This document shows positions 1 through 12,092 of a stretch of DNA of 64,000 nucleotides, piece by piece. Where the stretch lies: contig OU015567.1 of the NCBI GenBank assembly GCA_907165135.1, positions 3,725,001-3,789,000 on the forward strand. The letters are read 5' to 3'. Below the pieces are notes generated by a model, which saw only the letters and a list, made by a program, of their open reading frames with translations, ran no database searches and was not told the DNA's origin. Made by a program: the position numbers and the translations under genes. How positions within the stretch are numbered: position 1 is the stretch's first letter; each line of letters starts with the position of its first letter. Origin of the DNA: Oikopleura dioica (lineage: Eukaryota > Chordata > Appendicularia > Copelata > Oikopleuridae).

Positions 1-2312
1 TCAGACTGTTGTGCGGCGGCGGCAGCTGCTTCTTCTGCAGCCTTTTTCGCTTTGGCTTGAATCTCCGCTTGCCTCGCCTCCTCTGCCTGTCTGGCTCTGA
101 AGGTCTTGTAACGAAAAATTACAGCCTGTACATCGGAGCCGGTAGGTATGTAGAAGTCGGGTGTTGACTCCGTGCGGTCGATCGCTTCCAAAGCATGGTC
201 GTAAGTCGGATCTTAAAGTGGAAAGTTTTCGCTTGATGAAAAAGTTCGGTCGCAGCCGCTTGACAATTGTCGCTAATGTAGGTCCCGTACCTGTTAGGGG
301 AATCTGTAGTATGAAATCAGTTAGACTGGAATCGGGTAGTAGAGATGCGGGAAGGTCGCACACTCCGATCTTAAGTTGGCCCATGGAAACTGTTAAAAGT
401 CCGATGTCGATTAGATATGCTCGGGCGTCAGCAGGAATGGTCAGAAGCAGCCGTAAGAACCGAGAGATCTCCGGTTTTTGCTGTGTACCAATATTTACCA
501 TGGTCTGGTTGGGGCCTGCCTCTTCCTCGCACTGCTCCCTGGTAAGAGTGATTGTTGTAATCAAAATCTGCAGGTGCGCATGGGTCAAATGGGCAAAGCG
601 GTTCACAAATCGTAGGCCAGTCAAAAATGGCGTCGCTACATCAAGATGATAAAATGGCTGGTCCAGGACTTTAAGGCTGAATAGGTAGCAATTTAGTCAA
701 ATGATGGTAGGTTCTGGACCTACCTTGATCTCAAGCGTTGCACTTGGGAAGAATCCAGCAACTTCGAGCTGTTCTCAGCTCGCTGAAGTGTCTGCTGTAA
801 GCCAAAGTCAATTAGGCGTGCCAGGATCAATAACAGGTCATTCATCAGGTTTGAGAGCATGCGTTGTTCGTCACGTTCCTGCTTCTCTAAATCGGTGCAT
901 TCTTCGTACTTCAGGTCGAATTGAACAAAGAGGTTCAATACGCCCTGCGCCAAAGGTAGGAAATGGACATGTGCCTCGACCACCATCACTCCGTAAAGGC
1001 TGTAGATGCTCTGGAGTAAAACGTACACATCGCGGGCTGAGAACTCGGCCGCGGTAGATTGGTAGATGGCCCACTGTGAAAAAATCAGCTTAAAAATTAG
1101 TCATTATCAATGGTGTAAAGTCTAAACATACCAGCTGAAAGACCTCTAAGTATTGCTGTAAAGCAATGGCATCGGAGCTGCAAGTAGTCCATCCGAGTGG
1201 AAGTCCAGGCTCCCCCGCTGAGTCGGGTACTGGTGTTTCCAACAAGGTTGGTGGTGGTTTCACAGGCTCAGTGCGTGTCTTGTTGGCAACACCGGTGCTG
1301 ATCAGAGCCTGAGTGCCTACTTCGTATCGAGCAGGATGAGAGTGGGTGGTCGCAACTTCGTTGTAGAGCTCCTTAATCTTCGCCAAAGGGTCCGGTGTAG
1401 GCTCGTCTTGTGAATCCTGCTCGCTCTCGGAAGGTGGGTCCTCGACCTCCCTTGGTTGGTTGGCTTGGTCTGAAATGAAAGGCAACTAGTAAATCAACCC
1501 TTAAAAACTCGAGGCCTGTTAAATCACTATAAGATATAGCTATCACGATCAGAAAGATCTTTTGACATTTGGCTAAACTTACCAGAGGTTTGGGCGGTTG
1601 CTTGACTGAGTCGGGCGCTGCGTCTCATCTTCGCTGGTACAGCCTTTGACGGTTTGCTCTCCCGCTTGCGATCAGGACGTCGTTGAGACACACGTCGGAG
1701 TTTTAAATTGCTGCGCTTAGTTGAGCGGACATTAGCTAAGGCGCGTCCGACAGTCTTCTCACACGCGGGCCGTTCGTCAATGACAAGCTCACTCTCACTT
1801 GATAAGGCGGTTGCGCTACTGGCTGTCTCGGGGTCGTCGGCGTTATGTCCGCCGGCGGAAACCTGTGGCATGCTGGAGTATCCGCCCTCTCGTGGAGAAA
1901 GTAGGTCACTTACCTCCTCCTCAGTTAACTCGCCGAGAACCTAAAGATAAGGAGAATATTACTTCCACTAAGCGAATATTCTGACAAGTCTAGCTCGTTA
2001 AATTCTCTATAACGGTGGGATTGGGTTGGTACTTGAAGATGGATCTCAAAAACTTAACAAACTGGTGGCTCAATTGCGCGTAGGAATAGCTATAACTGTC
2101 CCCAATTTCAAATTCCTGCTTGTTTAAATACAACAAAAACGTAAATCGGAATGGAAAATGTACTTAACTTATTTCTCTGTTCTTTGTTATAAAACAATTA
2201 CCTCGTAGCGACTGGTAGTTGGGGGATCCCCAGGGATCACTTGCTCAAAAATGAGCCGAGCAGTCCGCCGCGGGGTGATAAACCCTGAATCATCAAAATT
2301 GTCAAAATCCAT
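1..2312 (-). CDS. Unrecognised nuclear/helical protein, N-terminal part (3' end beyond window)
   Basis: I do not recognise the family. Six exons read in one frame from ATG 2312: 2312-2202, 1940-1583, 1469-1132, 1073-724, 676-291 and 211 to the window edge, with GT-AG introns of 261, 113, 58, 47 and 79 bp; phases agree at every junction. At least 584 residues are encoded. The first 160 residues are acidic then strongly basic (Arg/Lys/Ser-rich, e.g. KRSNLKLRRVSQRR), as in nuclear proteins. A Pro-rich linker follows, then a long alpha-helical region rich in Leu with many DLLLILARL-like stretches, then a charged Ala/Glu/Arg coiled-coil-like tail (RQAEEARQAEIQAKAKKAAE) that is still open at base 1. 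There is no signal peptide and no clear membrane segment. A chromatin- or scaffold-type protein is possible, but that is only inferred from composition. Confidence 0.7.
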
Positions 2313-2765
2313 CTGCGTCAGCTATCAGTGCGTCACTGTGGGTGGCACTTTTGCAACTGATTGGATTTGTGATTACCCCAAAATGAAAACACATCCTTAG
2401 GGGTGTTCTAGAAACTAGGTCACGTGATATATACAATCCCAAGCTTGTAGTTGGGAGGGTGGAAGTTCTAAGCAATTTCCTCGCGATTATATAAACAACC
2501 AGTTCTAGAAGCCTATTAGTTTATGATGACACTTGAGTTATCATAATAGGACGAGCAGGGAGGTAACTTACCTACCTGGCTCTGGCTAGTGGACTCCGTT
2601 GGCAGCAGAAAATGTCAAAAGAACCCATCATGGAAACCGGCGGGAGAAATAACAAAATAAAACTTGATTTTAAAATCTTAGGATAAGGTTAACTTAGTTT
2701 AATGAATTATTTTCTTAAAATGTGAATGTTATTTCTCCGTTTTTCCTAAAACTCCTCTCCCTACG
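2313..2765. other. Intergenic, no gene seen
   Basis: AT-rich stretch between the minus-strand gene start and the poly-A-terminated segment. Several short GT/AG signals are present, but I found no open frame with coding character and no RNA gene. It probably holds the promoter of the minus-strand gene. Confidence 0.4.
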
Positions 2766-2911
2766 TTGAACGAAAAGAGAACATTTACTGTTTCAACCTT
2801 CGTCATTTTGTGTTTCTTCCTTTGTTTATCTGTTATTTTACTTTACTGTGCTCATAACTGTACAAGTTACTGTTATTTTGAAATAAACAATCAGAAAAAA
2901 AAAAAAAAAAA
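2766..2911 (+). mobile_element. Possible retroposed 3' end with poly-A run
   Basis: AATAAA at 2882-2887 is followed 7 bases later by a run of 17 A (2895-2911), which is the layout of a polyadenylated transcript end copied into DNA. The run abuts the truncated kelch-like C-terminal exon directly. A target-site duplication was not identified, and the 5' limit is unknown. A simple A-run expansion at an old polyadenylation site is the alternative. Confidence 0.4.
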
Positions 2912-2913
2912 TT

Positions 2914-2991
2914 GGTGCAGCAGCAAACGGCGAAGATTTCGACCTTTACTACGCTGCAATGATTTTGGTCGATGATGCGATCTGCATGTGA
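2914..2991 (+). pseudogene. Truncated last exon of a kelch-like paralogue
   Basis: An open frame ending DLYYAAMILVDDAICM-stop closely matches the C-terminus of the complete gene just downstream (DLYYAAMILVDGPVC...). Only this last ~26-codon piece is present. The sequence immediately 5' is the poly-A run, with no acceptor and no upstream exons, so it is a relic of a tandem duplication that was cut off, possibly by retroposition. Confidence 0.6.
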
Positions 2992-3181
2992 ATTCGAAAG
3001 AAGATATTTCTTCTAGATATATTTTTCTAAATATGCTTGAATAAAACAAACGGTCAAAACTAACTTTGTCAATAATTACTGACGGGATCATCGTTTTGCC
3101 GTTTTGGTTTTTCTCTTGAGAATACAACAGATGGGACAAAAAACTAGATTTATTTGAAATCTATCCGCTCATTCTCAAGAG

Positions 3182-4515
3182 ATGAAGCTATTTGTCACTT
3201 TTGGAGCTGTGGCAGCGCTTGAACTTATTCCTGTCACACCACCACCGACATGCCCGTAATTGACTTATGATTAAAAATTAACTATTCGAGCCAAGTGATC
3301 TAGACAAGAATGAGATTTGCAGCTCTGCCTGCGCTCAAGAGCTCAATAACTGCAAGGAAGAATGTGACCCTGAAAACATAACTTGCTCAACTCGATGTGA
3401 TGCGGAGGCTCTTGACTGCACAACTGCCTGTCCCTGCAATTCGGGCTGTCCAGGTGGCTGTGATCAATGCTCTGACCATCCAACATGCGAGTCTGGTCTT
3501 GATGAGTACATCATGATCCTGAATCCTTATTCTGCTCCTTACGGAGACGTTTTTCTGGTTGAGCTTGCAAAAGATGAAGTTCATCTTGGATCTGTCAATT
3601 ATAACCTCAATTTTTATGACATGGAAGACTCTTGCTATGCTTTCATGAAAGGTTTGAAATAATCAAAGAAAAAGAATCTCACAAAATTAAGGCGAGCACT
3701 GGTTTCTCGGAGGATACTACAATCCTCATATGATCGCAAAGCTCAGTCTTGATTCCTGTTCAATTTGGCCAGAACAAAACGTCTTAGAAGTGACACATAT
3801 TGATGGAGTCTGGGGCTCGTGTGCTGTGTACAATGATGTGACCCACATGTGTTTTGACGAGGAAAGCACTGGTTTCACAAAATGCCAGACCTTCGATGGA
3901 GAGAAGCAAGCTTTGCTCGATGTAGAGTCAAACGAAGAACATGACTGGGCGGCTATGACTGTTTATAGCAACAAGATGTGGGTTGTCGGGGGCTGCAGCG
4001 AAACAACAAATCGTTGTCATAACTTTGTGGAATCATACGACGGACGAGAGTGGTCGCTAGACCCTGCTCACAATTTCCCTGTTCCTGAGATTTCCGGGCA
4101 TGTCCTTGTTGCCGATGCACGTGGAATGTACTCGCTTTCCGGCCGACCATTTAACCTTTCCCAAAATGTATGAAGTCATATAAAAAGTTAATTAAGAAAT
4201 TTAAGGTCTACATGTTTAACGGCACATCTTGAAAACTTCTCGGAAAGATGTCTGACGCTCAGGCTGGTGCAACATATTTTACCTCTGCAAAGATGGTCGA
4301 TGGAGGTTATGCTTATGGCGGAGAAGAGTATGCGTTTTTTGACCTTTAGCATCACTTAGTTCATTTTTAGTACGTTGGAAAAGATAACTCTGAGCGAAGA
4401 AAATTTCGACTCCGTTAATCTCGGAGAATCTCCCCTTGGTGACGTGTACGATCTTTACTACGCAGCTATGATTCTCGTCGATGGACCTGTTTGTGGTTCC
4501 GGCTTTTTATTTTAA
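3182..4515 (+). CDS. Secreted Cys-rich kelch-type protein, carrying an in-frame TGA
   Basis: Five exons: 3182-3255, 3296-3651, 3692-4167, 4206-4327 and 4371-4515, with ~40 bp GT-AG introns and consistent phases. A signal peptide (MKLFVTFGAVAALEL) is followed by a Cys-rich segment (about 14 Cys in 60 residues, paired CxxxC spacing), then kelch-like blades, seen as GG followed by an aromatic residue and then W (FLGGYYNP, MWVVGGC, YSLSGRPF, GGYAYGGE). About 440 residues would be made if TGA 4230-4232 were read through. That TGA sits exactly where kelch blades have Trp (NGTS-stop-KLLG; TGG to TGA is one base), and the frame after it stays open with good similarity to the upstream relic. It is therefore a very young pseudogene, a null allele or a base error. 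The likely role is extracellular; partners are unknown. Confidence 0.7.
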
Positions 4516-4792
4516 TAAATGAGAATTCGTTCTTTGAATGTTATTTTTATGAATTTGTTTTCTCTAATTTTAATTTATTTTCCTTTATAAGGAAATTAAA
4601 TTTACCTGAGTTAATTAAAGTACCTGATATTGTCTGAGACTCTGAGTGATTAAAAGATGATATCAGAAAAGATGACGCTTAGTCGAGCTTATTCGACGTT
4701 CAATTATGAGTAAAAAAGAACACCGATGAATTCAGAATGATTTCAGACTCTGAAAATTGAACGTGTAAGAGTACTCTCAAAGCCGGAAGCGT
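4516..4792. other. Intergenic, 3' UTR and spacer
   Basis: Starts with the AATAAA-containing 3' end of the kelch-type gene. The rest is AT-rich spacer before the tRNA with noth­ing coding. Confidence 0.5.
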
Positions 4793-4864
4793 GGCTCGTT
4801 GGTCTAGGGGTATGATACTCGCTTAGGGTGCGAGTGGTCCCGGGTTCAAATCCCGGACGAGCCC
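4793..4864 (+). tRNA. tRNA-Pro (AGG)
   Basis: This 72-nt sequence folds as a complete cloverleaf. The acceptor stem pairs GGCTCGT with ACGAGCC, the anticodon arm CTCGC-TTAGGGT-GCGAG shows anticodon AGG at 4825-4827, and the T-arm is GGTCCCGGGTTCAAATCCCGG with the invariant GGTTCAAAT loop. There is no intron. It lies on the plus strand, alone between two protein genes. Confidence 0.96.
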
Positions 4865-4952
4865 TGTTTTGGCACTGAAGACAATTTATTCTTTGAGAAT
4901 GAACTTCCATCAAAAAAATTTGTTTAATAAGTTTGATAAAGTTTTCGTATCA

Positions 4953-5742
4953 TTAACAGAAATGTACATTTTCGCAGCTACAGCCTCTCGTTAACAGCTT
5001 TAAACTGATGATTTTGTCGGTAATGAAGCTTCTTACTCGTATCGTTTTCTTTCTTGATGGAACGCAGGCTTTCTTATATCCACTTGAGACAGTTTGAAAG
5101 TCAAGATATCTAAAGCCAAGAATAAGTTCACATGTAACGTTCAAGTAATTTACCTATCTGGAGCTTTACAATGTCCAGCACAAGCTCCAAAGTCCACGTA
5201 CTCTTCCTTGATATCAACGAATTCTCCTCCGATCGCGTACTCCAATTTCTTAAAGGCATGTTAAGAGATGATGATCAAATCAATAGAAAAGATAAATGAG
5301 TACTATCAAGATCTTGTTGAGGATAAAATGTGAAAGTCCCTGATCCCGCTCCAATTACCGATACTTTTCATTCTTAGCGATATCATAAAATCTAACCATG
5401 ATAAATTTTGTTAAAAAATGCTCCAGATTATGAGCATGGAGGAACTTTAAAAGACCGCTGTATCGAACGATCTCTTACCACTTTATCAACAAGCATAGGA
5501 ATCCTCTGACATCTTTGGCTTTCGCATTTGATTGGGTCCAACATTCCAATAAAACCATTATTGAAATTTCTTGGCAATCTGCTCAAATGTCCGTCGGTTT
5601 TTCTTCTGAAGCAATCATTAGGAACCAACGAATTTCCTCTTTCTCTTCCACAATCGATGATCTTTTCGAGCTCATCTATATTAAGTGAAAATGCAGGAAA
5701 GACAAGCGTCTGTGAGAGGATAAAAGACAGCGTCTGCATCAT
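4953..5742 (-). CDS. Secreted cystine-knot growth-factor-like protein
   Basis: The first exon, 5742-5479, begins MMQTLSFILSQTLVFPAFS, a signal peptide. Later exons on the minus strand encode KLEYAIGGEF...GACAGHCKAP (ending near 5152) and, after a GT-AG intron, YLDFQTV...ACVP...RGCSCENVHFC-stop (stop at 4953-4955). The CAGHC (CxGxC) and CSC (CxC) motifs with an intervening Cys are the signature of growth-factor cystine knots (TGF-beta, bursicon, trunk/noggin-like). The exon(s) between about 5478 and 5235 were not fully resolved; a short exon near 5345-5310 ending in ILNKILI before a GT donor fits in phase. The closest subfamily cannot be named from sequence alone. It is likely a secreted ligand or antagonist. 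Confidence 0.6.
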
Positions 5743-5779
5743 CCGTACGATTAATTTTAATTATTTATAAATATTATAA

Positions 5780-6863
5780 ATTTTGCGGTTTTTTGATGTT
5801 GTGTGGGTTTATTGCCGAACAGTAAGATGTTCTTAAAGCACAAAAAAATGGCGCCATCATCTGATGCTGATATTCTTAGTGAAGAATGTTACGTTAATTT
5901 ACCGGCAACAGCGCCTTTAGATATTTTTTGAAAATAAACGAGATGGAAAAAATAATCCAAACCTGCGATATTAATAGTCAATCAAGTGCATTTTTGCCGA
6001 AAGTCGGGAATTTTTTAAAATTAAGCGTAGAAGTTAGAATTGTCAGCCATAAGAGCTGACTTCATATTTTGAGGGAATCTTCTCGATGTTTTTCGACATC
6101 TTTATCATATGGTCCCATGGACTGGATCGAGTCCACGATGTCATAAATTGAGGCGTGACCTCTTCACCTGAAGAGCGTTTTCAAGTGGAAATCATGGGTG
6201 TGTCAATTATTTCCTGCAATAAGACGCTTCTGCGTCAATTTTCACTTCAGTCGTTTTATCGCAATTAGCTACCATAATACAGTAGTTAAGCCAAAGGCAG
6301 ATATTCTTTCTAGATAAATGATCATTTGAAAAACAGCATTAATGATTCAAATCAGTTTTCATCAAAGATTTTCTGGTAAGATGTCGCCTTCACATATTCG
6401 GAATATTCGTTGGCAAAGCCTATAAGTTATGGGTTTACCGGCGTTTTATAAATTATGGAACTAGGCCAAGGAGAGGGCCGGCATTTTATCGGAGATTTCC
6501 GTGGGGGGAATTTCCATTTGTTCCCCAAACAAGCCTTTTTTCCAACATTCCGTTTGGTCCCCAAACAATTAACAATAACAAGCCACTTTTTTCGAATTTT
6601 TCTTTCGAAGGAGGGGTCAAATAAGGCTGGCAAGACTAATCGATCGATTTTCCCATTTCAAATCGAGAAAGAGAGGGGGAGAGAGGGCGAGAGCCAAGGT
6701 CAAATAGAGAAATTTGTATTTCAATTGCCCCTTTTGAAGCTGTCTTTGTCCAGATCAATTTTAGAGGGTTAATCAGTGACAAAAATCTGAACTCTTATAC
6801 CTGCAGTTTTTTCTCTTTTCCTCGACACAACTCTTTTTAAAAAGGACTTTTTAAGATTTCAAG
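5780..6863. other. Intergenic region, about 1.1 kb
   Basis: No convincing gene. It contains a purine-rich low-complexity tract (GAGA-type) around 6665-6710 and AT-rich DNA. It is upstream of both flanking divergent genes, so it probably holds their promoters. Confidence 0.4.
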
Positions 6864-8770
<1,907 letters not shown>

Positions 8771-8955
8771 AAATCTGATCTCATGAACTCAAAGTGCTTT
8801 TACTTGACCTTCTACGACTTTATTCAGCGCAAACATTCGACGACATATTCGAATAATCGTCGTTATTTTTGTATTATCGAATGTTCGAGCCTTGCGACTC
8901 GCATATTTAAATGGCCAAAGTTCGAATCGTCCAATTATTATTGTAAATTTTCATT

Positions 8956-9198
8956 ATGCGAAAGATTTTTCTTTTCCTCTTTTTCTACGTTTCTTCATTG
9001 TCGACAAGGGATACGATTCAATGCTATCATTGGATTGAGGCTGTTGCCCCGAGTATTCTAGAGAAATTTACCGGAGCGAGAAAATATTTCGATTTTTGCT
9101 CAATTATGGAGACAATCCTCCACAGTCAACTAAAATCCGGCGTCCACTCGAGAATTATTGTTGATTCACCGGATGATCAACTGTTCGTCTTTGACTGA
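8956..9198 (+). CDS. Small secreted protein, copy 1 of a tandem pair
   Basis: An 80-residue single-exon frame with a hydrophobic signal peptide (MRKIFLFLFFYVSSLS) and a mature part with two Cys. It aligns without gaps over about 50 residues with the next gene: C-Y-x-W-I-x-A-V, then I-L-E-x-F, then Y-F-D-F-C-x-I-M-E-T-I-L-H-S. A following ATAAA signal (near 9200) suggests its own 3' end. I recognise no family. It is probably a secreted peptide of lineage-specific origin. Confidence 0.65.
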   Translation: MRKIFLFLFFYVSSLSTRDTIQCYHWIEAVAPSILEKFTGARKYFDFCSIMETILHSQLKSGVHSRIIVDSPDDQLFVFD

Positions 9199-9337
9199 AA
9201 TAAAGACGTACATAAGTTACCTTATTAACAGTGGGAAAGATGCTGACTAATCTTTTTCACCTTGAATGCCAATTGGATTTTTAATGAATATTCAGCAACC
9301 CGCTTCCATAAATCACTAAAAGACAGCAGAACGCAAA

Positions 9338-9565
9338 ATGCAGATTTTTATGTATCAACTTGTTCTTTTTGCCAGCAGCATCAGCCTCGCAGAGAAAGGC
9401 ACGTGTTATAACTGGATTCAAGCTGTGTCGTCAGATATTCTAGAGAGATTTTCGACCGTCAGAAATTATTTCGACTTTTGCTTGATTATGGAGACGATTT
9501 TACATAGTGAAATTCAGTCCGGATATCATTCAGGAAAGGATGTTCTTTACCAGCGAGCCGATTAA
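9338..9565 (+). CDS. Small secreted protein, copy 2 of a tandem pair
   Basis: A 75-residue frame, a paralogue of the gene at 8956-9198, with signal peptide MQIFMYQLVLFASSISLA and the same two-Cys core (CYNWIQAV ... YFDFCLIMETILHS). The two copies share the core but differ in signal peptide and tail, so the reading frame has been kept by selection. An AATAAA-like signal lies near 9636. Function is unknown; the pair of Cys suggests one intramolecular or intermolecular disulfide. Confidence 0.65.
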   Translation: MQIFMYQLVLFASSISLAEKGTCYNWIQAVSSDILERFSTVRNYFDFCLIMETILHSEIQSGYHSGKDVLYQRAD

Positions 9566-9755
9566 CCGATATATTGTTACTTCCTTCCTAGGTCTACCGA
9601 CCGTATCTCCTGATTATCAATACGTGGTGTTTGAATAAAAATATTCTTCCTTGATTTTCATCTCGATTTTTTCATTCATTTATCATGATTTCAACTATTT
9701 TTTCAGCTTGATCGAGTTCAGCATTGAAAAACGTAAGAAAAAAAGATAAAATCAA

Positions 9756-12092
9756 TCAGTAACGAGGTACAGTAGGATCAAATTGTTGATATTGAAAGTC
9801 CAGATTTGGCGTAATTCCATGGCTTCTCATGAAACTCGTGACTTGTTTTGGGACTTCTTTGAGCACTTCTGAAGCTAACCCGGCCATGTCAGGCGGTGAG
9901 TTCGGTCGACAAAATCGAGAAAAGGGGACGAATTGGACAATGTCACGTGCAGCCCGATTTCTGTGGGAATCAACAAGGACTCCGTCATCGCCATCCAGGC
10001 ATTCCATGGTTGAGAAGTCAGCTTTGCTCAGTCATAAAAGCAGTTCTGGATGGAAAAAAGAAGGTCTTATGACGGTTCCTGAGCCAACGCCGACGATAAT
10101 TATCGAAAGAGGATGATTTGATGCTTGAACGATTGCGTTGATTGTTGAGTCTACGTCCGTTATCGCTCCATCTGTGAGAATCAGCAGAACAAAATAGCTG
10201 AAAATAGACATAATTGAAGAGTCTAATTTCCTACTTTTTCCGTTTATCTGCTTCTGCGGCCATTCTCGACGCTTCTCTGATCGTAGGCGCAAAGTTTGTA
10301 GGACCGTAAAGCTGAACGGCGCGGATACAATCACGATACGTCTGCAAAACGCCGGTAGTTCCCTGGACAAACGGATTCTGCGGGTTGAGATTGCAGGGGA
10401 ACATGTGCGAAACGCCAAGATTTGGAACTTTCGCGCCAAAGCCGTAGACTGGAAAGAGCTTGTCAGAATCGTAGTCTTCGAGGATGGAATTGACGGACCA
10501 AATTGCTGACTCGTACTGATTGAATCGATTGCTGCCAGAATTGTCGACGAAGTGAAGGGAGTTTTGACTTTTTGGGTCGCCATTTGACCCGGTAAAATCG
10601 ATCGAGGTCATGCAGTTGATCATCAATCCGTGACTGATGAAGTCGAAGAAGGTATAATCGACTGACTTCTTGAAGTTCTTGAGCTTCGCACAGGTCTTGT
10701 CTTTGATTCCTTTCTTCTCACCGGAAGATGCCCAGTTTTCTAGCTCGTGACCATCGAGAGAGATCTGTCCGATGAGTTCTTGAGCCATTTCGCTTTTGCG
10801 ATATCTCCGGGCTCATCGTTAATTGAAGGGAAATGATGGGCTTACCGGTAGAGCTGGATAAGTATTTCTCGACTGGGATCGCCATTATTGAGTTTGGCAC
10901 CGGGGATTTCGACTTGAAACTTTGGATCTTCGGATTTGAGTTCTTTAGATCTGTATGACTTCAATACTAAGTTTAAATTAGTGATCACTGGCACGAGAAA
11001 AAAATCTCAATATTTATTTAATATCTCCGGTAATTGACAGTCTTAAAATAAAAAATTGTGAATAAAATTTTACATTTTATGATTTTCAAATTTTGAATGT
11101 TCCTGAAAACAAGCGTGTTGTCCGCATCTCCTGCACCTCTTCTTATTTCAAGAATCGTTCTCACTGCTTCTTTTCCTGTAAAAAATCCTTTCTTCGTTGG
11201 AACATTCTCAACGGCGACTGTGAATTGAAAGAGATCTTTGCAGGTACTCCGGTTCTCAGCGGTGATAATGATTTCACCATCGCGGAGAGATGAGTTTTTA
11301 GAGCGCGACTTTTTAGTTTTTCAATTATTTTTCAATAAAAATATTAAATAAAAAGATTTGAAAACTTGGCAATCTTCTGATATGTCTTCCACTAGAAGCG
11401 CCAATAATCTCCCCAAGCGTCGTTTTGCACTCTCCAAGCTCATCATGCCGATCTTTTCCCCTGTTCGTCCCATCGTCCGAGTCCATAACTTCAAAAACGA
11501 CATTTTGCTTCTTTTCAAAAAAGTAGTCGACATCGAACTTCGTCGAAAACTCCGGGTTGAGTGAGTCTCTGACAATTTCCGTCCGAGCGAATTCTGTTTT
11601 ACGACCGTTTTCTTCGAAATACATGATGACGAAGGGATCGGACTTGCTGGAGAAATCTTTGTCGGGTAGATTTCTTTACCGCTGTCAAAAATGATTAAAC
11701 AATGTCATTCAAAGCGTATAAATGTCATATGTTTCATATAAAGGATCAATTACTCAGCAGAACTATCAAGTTTTAAAACCAACCATAAAAACATAAATTC
11801 AAAGACAATTTTCTTGTCTTCTGGTCTTTTTTACAACAGGAAAAGAGCGAGAGACAAAGCTTTCCCGAGAAAAAAATATTCAAGAAAAGAATGGATGTTA
11901 TGCTTTTACTTCTAATTCTAGCAGGAATAGCGATTTTCCTCATTTTTTGCGTCTGCTGTTTTTATTTGAGAAATTCAATTGCACCAGAAGATGGTGATTG
12001 AATTTTTATCGACTGTTTGTTAATTAAATAAATAATATATTTGACAAGTTCCTGCATTTTATTGAAAGCTCCACGGGCTCACACAAATTCAT
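9756..12092 (-). CDS. Copine (two C2 domains plus copine A domain)
   Basis: Calcium-dependent phospholipid-binding protein of the cytosol/plasma membrane. Exons on the minus strand: 12092-12052 ([13 protein letters not shown]), 11673 to about 11390 (first C2: [21 protein letters not shown], then [12 protein letters not shown]), 11315 to about 11125 ([10 protein letters not shown], second C2), about 10950-10855 ([15 protein letters not shown]), 10792-10235 and 10197-10079 (A domain: [16 protein letters not shown]-like, [36 protein letters not shown]), and 10021-9756 (RDIVQFVPF, end PRY). At least two introns, 12051-11674 and 10078-10022, join in frame only with a GA donor and AG acceptor. The junction after the first C2 also lacks a GT in the right phase; GC or GG would fit. 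The gene is full length. A microprotein gene lies antisense inside intron 1. Confidence 0.88.
11891..12001 (+). CDS. 36-residue single-pass membrane microprotein
   Basis: ATG at 11891 opens a frame of 36 codons: a short N-terminus, a ~20-residue hydrophobic helix ([15 protein letters not shown] then CVCCF), and a short tail ending APEDGD. A purine-rich leader precedes it, and AATAAATAATA (an AATAAA match) follows within 30 bases of the stop. It lies on the opposite strand inside copine intron 1. Size and topology recall regulatory micropeptides such as phospholamban/sarcolipin, but sequence similarity is not evident, so the function is open. Confidence 0.5.
   Translation: MDVMLLLLILAGIAIFLIFCVCCFYLRNSIAPEDGD

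Noticed and set aside
161-649. Plus-strand open frame of 162 codons
   Set aside because: It is the antisense shadow of the minus-strand exon 676-291 and has no coding features of its own.
6455-6772. Plus-strand frame of 105 codons upstream of the phospho-lyase
   Set aside because: Purine-rich low-complexity translation (EKERGREGES), no signal peptide, no splice context, no similarity.
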